From positions 20,121,271-20,185,270 of the forward strand of contig OY740777.1 in NCBI GenBank assembly GCA_963513935.1: 64,000 bases of DNA. The letters run 5' to 3'. The stretch comes from Aphrophora alni (taxonomy: Eukaryota > Arthropoda > Insecta > Hemiptera > Aphrophoridae). This document shows positions 11,280-22,414 of this stretch, in pieces. Position 1 is the stretch's first letter, and every line of letters begins with the position of its first letter. Both the position numbers and the translations under genes were made by a program. Under the pieces are notes generated by a model. That model did not search any database. It saw only the letters and a list, made by a program, of their open reading frames with translations, and was not told the DNA's origin.

Positions 11280-12970
11280 GTACAAAATTAAAGCACTAAC
11301 TTTCTCACACAAGTCCAAACACATTTCCCCTAACTTTCTCACAAAAGTGCAAATACATTACCTTAACTTTGTCACACAAAGTTCAAAAGGAACCCACAAG
11401 TGCAAAAAAAATTCCCTATTTTTTTCACACAAGTACAAAACAATCCCCTAACTTTCTCACAAAAGTGCAAATACATTACCTTAACTTTGTCACACAAAGT
11501 TCAAAAGGAACCCACAAGTGCAAAAAAAATTCCCTATTTTTTTCACACAAGTACAAAACAATCCCCTAACTTTCTCACAAAAGTGCAAATACATTACCTT
11601 AACTTTGTCACACAAAGTTCAAAAGGAACCCACAAGTGCAAAAAAAATCCCTATTTTTTTCACACAAGTACAGCACAATCCCCTAACTTTCTCACAAAAG
11701 TGCAAATACATTACCTTAACTTTGTCACACAAAGTTCAAAAGGAACCCACAAGTGCAAAAAAAATTCCCTATTTTTTTCACACAAGTACAAAACAATCCC
11801 CTAACTTTCTCACAAAAGTGCAAATACATTACCTTAACTTTGTCACACAAAGTTCAAAAGGAACCCACAAGTGCAAAAAAAATTCCCTATTTTTTTCACA
11901 CAAGTACAAAACAATCCCCTAACTTTCTCACAAAAGTGCAAATACATTACCTTAACTTTGTCACACAAAGTTCAAAAGGAACCCACAAGTGCAAAAAAAA
12001 TTCCCTATTTTTTTCACACAAGTACAAAACAATCCCCTAACTTTCTCACAAAAGTGCAAATACATTACCTTAACTTTGTCACACAAAGTTCAAAAGGAAC
12101 CCACAAGTGCAAAAAAATTCCCTATTTTTTTCACACAAGTACAAAACAATCCCCTAACTTTCTCACAAAAGTGCAAATACATTACCTTAACTTTGTCACA
12201 CAAAGTTCAAAAGGAACCCACAAGTGCAAAAAATTTCCCTATTTTTTTCACACAAGTACAAAACAATTCTCTAACTTTCTCACAAAAGTGCAAATACATT
12301 ACCTTAACTTTGTCACACAAAGTTCAAAAGGAACCCACAAGTGCAAAAAAATTCCCTATTTTTTTCACACAAGTACAAAACAATCCCCTAACTTTCTCAC
12401 AAAAGTGCAAATACATTACCTTAACTTTGTCACACAAAGTTCAAAAGAAACCCACAAGTACAAAAAATTCCCTATTTTTTTCACACAAGTACAAAACATA
12501 TCTCTAACTTTCTCACAAAAGTGCAAAACGTTTCTATAATTTACTCCAAGACGTGGAAAAACAGTTTTCTCTAAACTTTCTCACTCAAATGGAAAAATAT
12601 TCCACTAACTTTCTTACAAAAATTTCCCTAACTTTTTCATGAAGTACAAAAACGTTTTCCTATCTTTCTCTCACAAGTACAAAACATTCCTTCATTTTCT
12701 GACATGAGTAATAAACATTTCTCTTCTCGTAAAAGTGCAAAAAAACATTCCCTTCAACTTTCTCACAAAAGTGCAAAATACATTCCCTTTAACTTTCACA
12801 TAAAGGTGCAGAAACATTTCCCTGACTGTCACAAAGTGTAAAAAACTATTCTCTAACTCTCTCGCAAAACATTTCGTTATCTCTCTCACAAAAATGCAAA
12901 AACATTTCTATAACATTCTCAATTATTTCCCTAACTTTCTTTCAAAACATTCGTGAAAACGTCCATAGAC
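11280..12970. repeat. 118-bp minisatellite built from ~29-bp subrepeats
   Basis: About ten near-identical 117-118-bp units (11310-12510) contain CTAACTTTCTCACAAAAGTG, CCTTAACTTTGTCACACAAA and CCCTATTTTTTTCACACAAG. These are variants of one ~29-bp theme (TTTCTCACAAAAGTGCAAA plus a spacer). Beyond 12510 the same theme goes on in degenerate form to about 12970, which looks like the ancestral short-period array. All three plus-strand frames stay open across long stretches, because 118 is not a multiple of 3 and the unit lacks plus-strand stops. The 222-codon frame at 11871-12539 follows from this and is not evidence for a gene. Confidence 0.95.
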
Positions 12971-13749
12971 TAATAAAATAGACCATAAAAAAATATTTCC
13001 ATAACTTTCTCACGAGATATGAAGAAATAAACTGTTAAAAATGGCCGCCATTTTTAACAGTTTCAATTCGATTTTTTTAATCTCAATAGGATACTACTAT
13101 ATGAGCACACTATAGAAGTCCCCCTACATTTAATATCGTAACTGATATCGTCTTTACTTAAAATCTACATGACCATAGACGAGACGAACATTACTTTTTA
13201 GGTTTCCAGAAGTCATGAAACCTGACAAAAAATTAGAGGTTGAAATTTTATACGATTACGAAATTAAATTATTCTTTACCGGGTAATTTTACAACTATTT
13301 ATAAAACCGAACCCAGTTTTGTAAATATTTCATAAAATCAGTTCAAAACGAAATCTCTGCAAAGAGAACCTAGCTGGATCTATACCTATTTTCACAAGCC
13401 TTGGATGAGATCTTTTTCATCTTTCCTAACAGAACAGCTCTTGCTCTTTTCCGACCCTAGCGCTAGAGTATTCGATGACTGGGATTTTTATTTTACGTTC
13501 CGTACTCTCTCTTTTTTATAAGATGATGATGATGACAAAGATGTTTCTGACCATTAAACAACAAGGAAAACAAAACACACCTAAGTGCAGTATTCCTGGA
13601 CATGCCATACTCTCTTGTATAATTGATTCGCTAATAAGTTGTAAAGAATCGATTCCCCGTAAAATTCTAATTTGACTGTACTCTATTCTAGTAGGGTGAA
13701 ACCACAGCTCTACCCCCAACACGAACCTAACTTTTAACTTGTGCATTAA
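12971..13749. other. Non-coding DNA with family A copy
   Basis: Family A copy in plus orientation at about 13366-13575: GAACCTAGCTGGATCTATAC, CAGCTCTTGCTCTTTTCCGA, CGCTAGAGTATTCGATGACT and AAGATGATGATGATGACAAA in order. The short overlapping frames at 13475-13746 are inside it. A 15-bp palindrome-like GGCCGCCATTTTTAACAGTT block at about 13042 has no further context. Confidence 0.55.
13746..13749. other. TTAA target-site duplication, left
   Basis: TTAA immediately precedes the left terminal inverted repeat; the matching TTAA is at 16391-16394. Confidence 0.85.
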
Positions 13750-13764
13750 GGGGACCTTGTAGTC
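13750..13764 (+). repeat. Left terminal inverted repeat of the TTAA element
   Basis: GGGGACCTTGTAGTC, perfectly inverted at 16376-16390. Confidence 0.85.
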
Positions 13765-13930
13765 AACAAATTAAAAAATTTGCAATTTTTTGTTTAGTGT
13801 TTTTTTTAAATTCTACATTTCTTTCCAAGAATTTTGATATACAACACATTAACATTTACAACTTATTTTCCTCAGTAAAAATTTGTTTAAAGAGACACTG
13901 CCGACCTGGTTTTATTTTTTTCGCTCAAAT

Positions 13931-13960
13931 AACACTAATATATATATATATATTAGTGTT
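13931..13960. repeat. Perfect 30-bp palindrome
   Basis: AACACTAATATATAT is followed immediately by its reverse complement. It lies in the 5' leader of the TTAA transposon, upstream of the transposase, and could be a hairpin or cruciform in the promoter/leader; function unknown. Confidence 0.8.
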
Positions 13961-14192
13961 ATATAAATTAGTTCACATTTATATATAGTACTTATACTGT
14001 AAGTGTTTCTGTTTTTCTTTACACTTTGTAATTGCTTCCTTATTCTTTTTCTTCTTTGTCACAACACATATGGTATTCACTCACATAATATGGTATTGTT
14101 TATACTTTTGTTTTGTGGAGTTTGGTTTTTGGTTATGTTTTCCTCAACCTTTTGAGAATCTAGTGTTTTGTTTGTGTGAGTTTTGTGACATA

Positions 14193-15977
14193 ATGCCTAG
14201 AATAAAGAAATTTGGCAAGAACAAATTCAAAGGAAACCGGTATAGTGTTGGAAAAGTGGCTACTGATAATAACTCAAGTGCAGTTGACATTTTAGGTTGT
14301 GAGAGTAGGCCTAGTACTAGCCAAAGTCTACCTAAGGAAACCTCAATTTCTGAGCCTGACAATTCAGCTTCTAAATCTAAATTGATATATTTACCTAGGT
14401 GTGGTGATGACAGTGAGTACCTATCAAGTAAAAACACAAAAGGAAACTATATTATAAATTTAGAAATTTTAAACGAGATTTTACTCTCCTCGGCAAAATG
14501 TGTAGACTGTGATAGCGTTGGATTGCAAATTATTGAAATCCCTGAAAACCGCAAGGGACTTGCTGTAAATCTAGGTATAGTTTGTAATGAATGTGGTTTT
14601 GAAAACTATTTTTACAGTAGTAGAAAAACTGAAAAGAGCTTTTTTGATGTCAATTTACGCTGTGTATATGGATTCCGCTCTATAGGAAAAGGCAAGTCTG
14701 CAGCGGATACGCTGTGTGCAGTTATGGATCTTCCAAAGCCACCCAGTAGGTTTCAACTATACAATGAAATTATTCATGAAGCTACTGAGGAGATAGCTGA
14801 AGCTACAATGACTCAAGCGGCGCGTGAAGCTGTTACAGAAAATGATGGCGAGAAGGATATCGCAGGTGTATTTGATGGTACGTGGCAAAAACGCGGCCAC
14901 ACATCATTGAATGGAGTATTTTCCGTTACAAGTATGGATACTGGTAAGGTTTTAGATGCAGTTGTTCTATCAAAACATTGTTCATGTAGTAAGATGACAA
15001 AATTAAGTAAATCGCATGCGGAAAAATGTGCCAAGAACTATGAGGGATCAAGTAGAGGTATGGAGGTAGCAGCGGCAAAGGAAGTTTTCAAGCGGTCAGA
15101 ACTAAAACGGGGTGTTAGATATGTAAAATATTTAGGTGATGGTGACAGCTCTGCTTTTTCATCAGTCCAACAGTCTAAGCCTTATGGTGATAGTGTCCAA
15201 ATTACTAAGTTGGAGTGTGTTGGACACATCCAAAAAAGGATGGGGAGTCGTTTACGCAGGTTGAAAGCCAAACTGCGTGGCTCAAAATTATCTGACGACA
15301 AACCTATTTCAGGACGTGGTAGGCTTACTGATGCATTAATTGATAATATTCAAACTTATTATGGGAAAGCAATCCGAGACAACCTTGAAGATGTTGATAA
15401 AATGAGAAGGGCAGTGTGGGCGACTTACTTTCATCTGCTTTTAACAGATAACTTTCCTCGGCACGAACTTTGCCCGAAAGGTGAATTGTCATGGTGCAAA
15501 TACCAAAGATCCCTAATTTCAGGTGAGAAGTATACTCACAAACATTCAGTACCTGAACCTGTCATGTGTGAAATAAAACCTATTTTTAGGGACCTCTCGA
15601 ACATTGACTTACTACGAAAGTGCCTTCACGGGCGAACACAAAACCCCAATGAGTCATTTAATAATGTCATTTAGACAAGAATCCCCAAGAACACTTTTGT
15701 TGGGATAAAAACATTGAAAGTTGGAGTGTTAGATGCCATCATTTCATTCAACTGTGGTGCTCTGGGTAAGGTGCAAATAATTCAAAAACTGTGCGGTGAC
15801 GCTGGAGGCAACTGTGTAGTAGGCCTAAAACAAATCGACCAGAATAGGGTTTTAGATGCCAATAAAGCAGCTTTAGAATGTGCAAAGAATAAAAGAAAAC
15901 AGAAAAGAAATATTAAAAGAAAAAGAGAAGATAAGGAAGAAGAATCAACAGCTAAGTATGGTGCTGGACTATTTTAG
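14193..15977 (+). pseudogene. Mutator-like/Kolobok-type DDE transposase with one nonsense codon
   Basis: Intronless frame of 594 codons from ATG 14193 (MPRIKKFGKNKFKGNR) to TAG at 15975, interrupted only by TAG at 15672-15674 (codon 494). It resembles the arthropod proteins annotated as Mutator-like transposase domain. A zinc-ribbon-like C103/C106 and C131/C134 pair comes first. The probable catalytic acidic residues are D228 (FDGTWQKRGH), D316 or D318 (YLGDGDS) and E487 (NPNESFNNV). A C-x2-H (CVGH, 342-345) lies between the second and third, and a Lys/Arg-rich tail (about 560-580) could act as a nuclear signal. An upstream in-frame ATG at 14070 adds a hydrophobic 41-residue extension that looks like leader, so I prefer 14193. 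The stop falls where family members have Trp (TGG to TAG), seven codons after the presumed catalytic Glu. The rest is uncorrupted, so inactivation looks recent, unless the stop is read through or is a sequencing error. Confidence 0.88.
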
Positions 15978-16375
15978 AGTTACAACAGGACATGTTCGCA
16001 GTTTTTTGTGCCTACTGAAAAATCACTTTTCCTGACACTCAGGTACATTTTTTTTCTAAACCTCTTAGGCTATTAGCATGAACTTTTTTTCTGTTGTGTA
16101 TAGCTGCATAAAGAACAATATTAACTAACTTATTTTATTATAAATTCCATTAAAAAAGTTTTAAAAATGTTTATTTGTGTCAAAAATTTAATATTTTTAG
16201 CATTTTAGGTTTTATTTTTATTTTTTCAATTCTAATTATTGTAAATGCCTAGCAATAAGTAAACATTGTTCCAAAAGACATCAATAAACAATGTGTAAAG
16301 ATTTAGTTATATAAACTTAACAGATTTTCTTTTAAGTGTACCTAAAGTTTGCAGTTTTACCATGGGCGGTATAGG

Positions 16376-16390
16376 GACTACAAGGTCCCC
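16376..16390 (-). repeat. Right terminal inverted repeat of the TTAA element
   Basis: GACTACAAGGTCCCC, reverse complement of 13750-13764, followed by TTAA at 16391-16394. Confidence 0.85.
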
Positions 16391-16394
16391 TTAA

Positions 16395-18265
16395 CAATTA
16401 GATCTCAGAGTTAGGTACTTGCTTCCTAAAGACTTCAATCAATCATACAGGAATGGTTTAAAACCTATTTTTTACGTGTAATTCACTTACTGGACCTTAA
16501 TCTAGAAAACTTGAAATGTTATAAAAGTGTGGTAAATATGCATTTCTCTTCCATAATTTCAACTGTAAACGTGTCTTTATAATAATCAAGAAAAAAAAAA
16601 TGTTGTGGGTATTTTTTTTTTTAATGCACCCCTCACGAAGTATGGGCTCAAAAATGATTGTAGGTTGAAAATAACATTTAATGTTACTTCACAAAATGGA
16701 ATCAAATTGTTTTTCCCCCTTGAAACTAAAATTTTTGTGAATTTACTTAAGGCTATTTTTATTTTGACGGTATTTTAAATCACAATTTTAAAAACGTATT
16801 AAAAAAAAAAAAAAACGTTCCTGTGCTAAAACCAACTAAAGCCTGTAGGGACAGTTATTTTTATAAAGTTGAAGTCCTTTAAGCTCCAGTTTAAAATGTA
16901 AAATTAAACCATGAAAGTGGCAATACAAATGATTAGACATTACAACTATCAGAACTATGTTCAAAATGTCAATAGAACTGATAATATATTAGAACAATCT
17001 AAAGCATGAAACATATATTATACATGTTATCATATATTATAACATTAATTTTTTCCGTTAAATAAACATATAAATTCGTAATCAGAATAATTTCTAGTTT
17101 TATTTGATACCACATAGCCTATACATATTTCCAAAAAACTCGGTTGTGTTTTGTCTCTTAATTACCCTAAGGTCATTTTGTTTGCCGCTATGTGGGACAA
17201 TATAAAGAATATAAATGCAAAGTTTGAAATTTATATGATTTATTGTCTTGTCTGTATAGACTTTTTTGATATCTAAGGACCCTAAAGACATGATAGACTT
17301 TGACGAGTCGCCATTTTGAAACTTGTAATTGCTAGTTAACTTATTTCACTTCGTTTATGTCAAGCTGGAAAGTTTTTCGAGAAGCTGATGAGAAATCTTC
17401 GCTCAATACTCTTCATGTTTCAATAATATTACTTAAATCTGTGCAGTAGATTTTGAGAAATTAGGTCATTCATAACCAAAGTTTTTTTTTTTTTACCGAT
17501 AACTACAAAATATATTTTTGGGGAGACGGGCAAAGCGTTCTGTTTTCTTTAAAGCTCATTTTGATGAAATCATAATTTTGAGTTGGGGTCTTTACGTCAG
17601 CTACTCCAAAACTTAAGTTTGAATAATTGGATGATGGAAGAAGAAAAAAAAAAAGAAAAAAAAAAAAGAAAGAAAAAAAAAAAAGAAAAAAAAACTACTG
17701 TAAAGAGATATACTGTACGTGTCAAAATATATGCACCTGTCAAATATGATCAAAATCGTCTCTCTAACAGCTTCACAAAGCTGATATTTCCGCTAAATAA
17801 TACAAGACCAATTTACTCTTCAGATACACGTGATATAGATTGGTTAATGAAATTGATGTCAAGATTACTGCTGATAAATCCGAGGTTTTAGGAATTGTTG
17901 TCTGTCGTCTGTGGCGTGGACCGATTTAAACAAATTTGGTAATTGGGCTTGTTATGGGACTTTTTCTAACTCGTCATTTTTTTTTCCATTTTTTCGATAA
18001 CACAAAATTTAGGAGTTGCAGAAATATGGAAGAAAAAAATTACTGGTTTTTTTTTTCTTTTTTCAAATCTTCTATAACGATTTTGATCAACTTTTACTCA
18101 AGTGCGGCGTCTAAGGACCAGTTCAATTTTAATAGTGAAGATTATTTATCCTAAACCGCATAAAAATTAATAAAAAACCAAGCTCAGTTTTACACTGATG
18201 GCGCTTTTTATAGAACAAGCGAAGAAATTGTATATATTTTCAAATATAATCCTCTTATTTAAATA
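16395..18265. other. Non-coding DNA; dispersed repeat B copy 1 inside
   Basis: Bases about 17055-17300 match 57580-57850 (TAAACATATAAATTCGTAATC, AGAATATAAATGCAAAGTTT, GTCTTGTCTGTATAGAC) and define dispersed repeat B. Bases about 17440-17560 (ACCGATAACTACAAAATATA region) resemble 26430-26530. No gene is seen; the 102-codon frame at 17583 is driven by a purine tract. Confidence 0.5.
17637..17697. repeat. A-rich purine tract
   Basis: About 60 bp of A-runs broken by single Gs. Low complexity. Confidence 0.9.
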
Positions 18266-18267
18266 TA

Positions 18268-19480
18268 CAGGGTGTTGCCGAATTCCCCTTACAAACTTCA
18301 GGGTAGCCTATTGTTCTTTGAATAAAAAGGAGCCAAAAATTTAAATACAACAACGTGTATATCTCGATTCATTGTCCGTTTGTGTTTTTTTTAAAAGCTT
18401 TTGAACAGAATTGAACCAAATTTGGGTGCATTGTTGATATTATAAGTTGCTCAGTTTATTATTATAAACCCAATAATAAAACAACTACAATAACTTTTTT
18501 GTAAATTTTATTTAAAATTGAGTATAAAGTAAACGAGATTTGGAATTCCTTGTACGGCTGAGAATGGCCATGTTCTTGTCCTCTTCAGAATAGGCTAATG
18601 GAAACAAAATGAAGTTATTTTTTAGGTACAAATAAGTCGTCCAAAAATGACTTATGAAAGTAAATAAATATAAGCATAGATGTAGTTGCTTACTGATAGT
18701 AGAAATTCAACAAATCAGCTGTTATATTAGAAATAATAGAACAGCTGACCAATCTACTGTTAATGCACCAACAACGAAAATTCTATGATAAATCCATAGT
18801 TGCTTATTTTTTTTTAAATTGAGTATAAAATAAACAAGATTTGGAATTTATTATCCAGCCGTGCGTGGTTATGTTCTTGTCCTGCATTCAAACTGTTGAT
18901 TGTTGTACTACAAAAACATCTACTTTCATTGTTGATACATTAACAGCAGATTGATCACCTGATCTATTGTTTCTAATTAATAACACCTGATTGTTGAATT
19001 TCTACTATCAATAAGCAACTACATCAATTTTCATGTTTATTTTCTTCATAAAAGATATTATTGTACAATTAAAAGAATAATTTCAGTTGATAAACCTTTA
19101 CTGTAAAAACATAAATGTGACTAAAACTCCAAATAAAATTTACACCTAAAAAACAACTTCATTTATTCATCCCATTGTTGTTCAATTAGCCCATTCTGAA
19201 GAGGACAAGGAATTTCTGAAGAATTCCTTCATTTTTTCACCCAATTTTTAAAACAAAAGCAACTATGGATTTGTCATAAAATTTAGTAATAAAAAAATTA
19301 TCTTATTTTTTTTAATGACTTCTTTTTTACAAGTATTTTAATTAAAAATTTTTTAATGGCAGCCATTTTAAAACTAGTTGGTTTACAATATAAAACTCAA
19401 CTGAGACTAACAATGCACTATGGCTCCTTTTTTAAAAAAGGAATTATTAATACCCTGAAGTTTATATTAGAAATACCCTG
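18268..19480. mobile_element. Foldback MITE with TA target duplication
   Basis: The left end TACAGGGTGTTGCC and right end (reverse complement) TACAGGGTATTTC are both followed inward by ACTTCAGGGTA and a AAAAAGGAGCCA block, giving ~70-bp imperfect terminal inverted repeats flanked by TA. Inside is a second inverted repeat (about 18655-18780 against 18925-19040, sharing AGTAGAAATTCAACAA). A direct duplication is also present (about 18490-18585 and 18800-18885, TTGAGTATAAA...TGTTCTTGTCCT). It is 1213 bp with no transposase; probably a non-autonomous Tc1/mariner-type or similar TA-specific element. Confidence 0.75.
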
Positions 19481-19499
19481 TACAATTTATTTAAATTTT

Positions 19500-19675
19500 C
19501 CGGAACGAATCTACACTTTTTTGTACGATTCCTATCCGGTCTTTTTTGACCAACATTTGTTCTCTTCCGACCCTAACGCTATTTGAGTATTCGATGGCTA
19601 GGGGTCTTTAAATTATGTTTTTTTCTTCCTTGTTTATAAGGCGATTATGAGCGCACGTTTATCCTTTAAAACAGG
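19500..19675 (+). repeat. Dispersed repeat family A copy
   Basis: Contains GAACGAATCTACAC, GACCAACATTTGTTCTCTTC, CCCTAACGCT, GTATTCGATGGCTAGGGGTC and the AAGGCGATTATGA block in family A order. It abuts the right end of the foldback MITE. Confidence 0.7.
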
Positions 19676-22029
19676 GGGAGAGGGGGGTAATTTGTTTAGC
19701 TTTTATTTGTTTTTGGGGATAGGTTTTCGCAAGCGATTGTAACACATCACACAGTCTATTGTGTATGTCCAAGTAAAAAAGAATATAACGTTCAGGCCCA
19801 AAAAAATACTATTTTAGGAAATTAATTTAACGAACGTCTAAATTCGTTCAAACTGTCCATCTCACAAGAACTCTCGTCTAGTAAATCACGGATAAATTAT
19901 AAACATAAAGATGAGCAGTCTATTAGTCGTGAGTAGAGGAAGATACAATTGCCGTAATATAATTAATATTGAATTTGGAGGTCAATAATGCGTCACGCAG
20001 GCGTGGAGGGGGGTGGTGGGGGGTTTATCCCAAATCGGGCCCCCTCAGAGGTCCATGAACTGAGCCAATACCGGGGGCAAATCTACGGGTAGAAAGAGCT
20101 GGAATTTTTTTTTCCTTCTTCTTTTCTTCACAGCCGGTATAATATTAAAACTTTGGGATGTTCAAAGTGTTCTTTGTTTAAGATGCTTTATTGGTTCTAA
20201 ACTTGTTGATAGTTTGTTGTTATATGCTTTGCTATGCGCTCTCTCTCACACAGTTACACATACCAACAACTGCCAAACAGAGGTAATACATGAAAAGACG
20301 AAAATTATATTTGTTTTATTTTCCAGCAAATATGGTATATAAGTAAAGTTAAAGGGTCAAAATATAAGAGTAAAAAAAAAAAGTTGTCTTCGGAATGATG
20401 TCCATTTGTATGTCGTATGTGCAGTGATGTACCGATTTTGGTATGTGAACACATTTTGGCCGCATCTCCGGACAATTTTTTGTAATTCAAAATTAAGATT
20501 TTTTTTAAATTGGCTACAAGATTTTAACCTCTAATGATTTTAACAAAACGTATCTCTGCAAAAATTTCTGATCGTAAGTTGTTTTTTTTTAAATTTTAAT
20601 GAAATATGAAGATGAATGACTCAAACCAATGTGCAAAATAAAAATAGCAAAACAATACAACGAATAATGAATAACTAGTAAACTATGCGGCCTTGTCCAC
20701 ACATGCAATACAACAATAAATGACAAAATAATGATTATGATTTTGGCAATTAAACTTTTACTTAATTTTCAAGAAAACCTTTGTCGTCTGGTTTTTGCTC
20801 ATCAACAACTGTCTTTGTTATTAACTAATTGGTTTATCAGTATCAGATACGATACATGTCATGCTATTTATAGGTTTGGGCTTGATTCATTCATTAAATC
20901 AAGAAAATCATATTTAGGCCAAACCTTTTTTTTCAAATACAATACAGTACTGCCAATTTGTCCAGTCTAGGCCTAATCTAATTATAAGACTACTTTCATT
21001 ATTGACAATGATGAACCCAATCAGCTGTTTAATCTGTTATTTTATGCAAATGGTTGCTATGGTAATATCACTTCAGATTAAACCTAAGCTAAAATTATCA
21101 AAATATGTATTGTTAGAATATCTCCAGGTTCTGCACAAGTTCGTATAATATTAAAGATGTTTTAATATAAAAACACCCAATTATCTTTGCTTTTTTTCTG
21201 AAATTGAGCTCACAATTTAGTAATAATAATATAGATTAAACAATAATACAATATTGTTTATCAGCTGTAATATACCCGGCTGTGATAATACCATAAATTA
21301 ATATTATATTATAAATTAATATTTGGAAATATAAAGCAAGGAAAAATTAAACTTTAAGAGCGATATTCTGACCTTTGATGACTATCTAGCAAAATAATGA
21401 AGAATTTAGGAAACCTATGCCTCTAGACCTTTTTATTTAGAACTTCATGAATAAAAATCGGTCCTGTAGTTTCTAAGAACTCAGCGTTATAAAACCCTAC
21501 TTGTTAGTCCAGGCGGTTTAGAAAAAACAACTAGTTTTTCATGAAGTCGAGCTTTTTTAATTGTTATTTTTACGTAGAATGCGATAAAAATAATGCACAC
21601 ACATTTCCGATCCCGCGCGCTATGGTCAAAAATTGGAAAAACTGGCTATTTTCCTCCATTTTAATGGTTTTGTGCGTATATCTTGGCTTCTTTTTGACAG
21701 ATGTTAATGTTTTTGGTCTCATTTTATTGACAAAAATTAGACGAAAATTTTGAGGAGATGTAGAACATTTATTGGATATTTTTGTTCAACTTTTGCGAGT
21801 TTTCAAAAAAAATCGTTATTTTTTAAACAAATTACAGTAGTGCTATTTTCAACAGAAATAATATTTTTTTCCCCACTATGAGGGAAAATCTTTTATTTTG
21901 TATATCGTTTTAAGGACCAACCCTATATGTTTGATATATTCTTTAGATCCAAAGTTAGGGCGTCATTAAAAGCTTGATTATTATTACAGTATTTACGCTG
22001 AAGAAACGTCTACGGCACAAGTGGCTCAC
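19676..22029. other. Non-coding stretch, no gene recognised
   Basis: Mostly AT-rich. A GC-rich patch at 20000-20100 (GGCGTGGAGGGGGG... and CCCCCTCAGAGGTCC) has no frame I recognise. TGGTTGCTATGGTAATA at 21052-21068 resembles an RFX X-box but lies in repeat-like sequence. Short frames (20731-20970, 21541-21753) lack motifs. Confidence 0.4.
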
Positions 22030-22235
22030 TTCATTGAGTACACCCTTCCTTCATGTAGTCTTGGGTTAGCTCCCTCTCTTTCATCTTTCCTAATCGGGTC
22101 TTTCTTACCAACTCTTGTCCTTTTACCAACCCTAACGCTGTATAGAGTATTCGCGGGCTAGGGTACTTTATTTTATGCTCTTTCCTTCTTTTATATAGGG
22201 CGATAATGAGTGGTATCTCGGCTTTAAAAATGTTT
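22030..22235 (+). repeat. Dispersed repeat family A copy
   Basis: Carries ACCAACTCTTGTCCTTTTAC, CCAACCCTAACGCTG, GAGTATTCGCGGGCTAGGGT, TTTTATGCTCTTTCCTTCTT and GGGCGATAATGA in family A order. The 118-codon minus frame 22031-22387 runs through it and is not a gene. Confidence 0.75.
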
Positions 22236-22414
22236 TGACAACTACCGTACGAATAGTTTTGGCGATAGACGAGCCAGATAGGGCGCAAAACGTCAAATCG
22301 CCGTAACACTTTCCTTAATACGTAACGGCCAACACCGTGACTTAGAGACGGGTTTGCGTGATATGTATCAACATTTCCTCTATGCATGCAACACGATTTA
22401 AGCTTTGCAACATA

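Larger units (their letters stand above)
13750..16390 (+). mobile_element. TTAA-flanked DNA transposon (Kolobok-like), nearly intact
   Basis: A 2641-bp element is bounded by 15-bp perfect terminal inverted repeats, GGGGACCTTGTAGTC at the left and its reverse complement GACTACAAGGTCCCC at the right. Each lies directly against TTAA. It carries one gene, at 14193-15977, occupying most of the interior. TTAA target duplications are typical of piggyBac and Kolobok superfamilies. The protein is not piggyBac-like, so I lean to Kolobok. Ends and TSD are seen directly; the superfamily name is inference from TSD plus transposase type. Confidence 0.85.

Noticed and set aside
11871..12539. 222-codon plus-strand open frame
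   Set aside because: It is translation of the 118-bp minisatellite; all three frames are open and the peptide is repetitive.
14070..14192. Upstream in-frame ATG giving a hydrophobic N-terminal extension
   Set aside because: The extension is low-complexity TTT-rich leader translation unlike a transposase; the basic MPRIKK start at 14193 fits better.
22031..22387. 118-codon minus frame
   Set aside because: It runs through a family A repeat copy, with no domain or supporting context.
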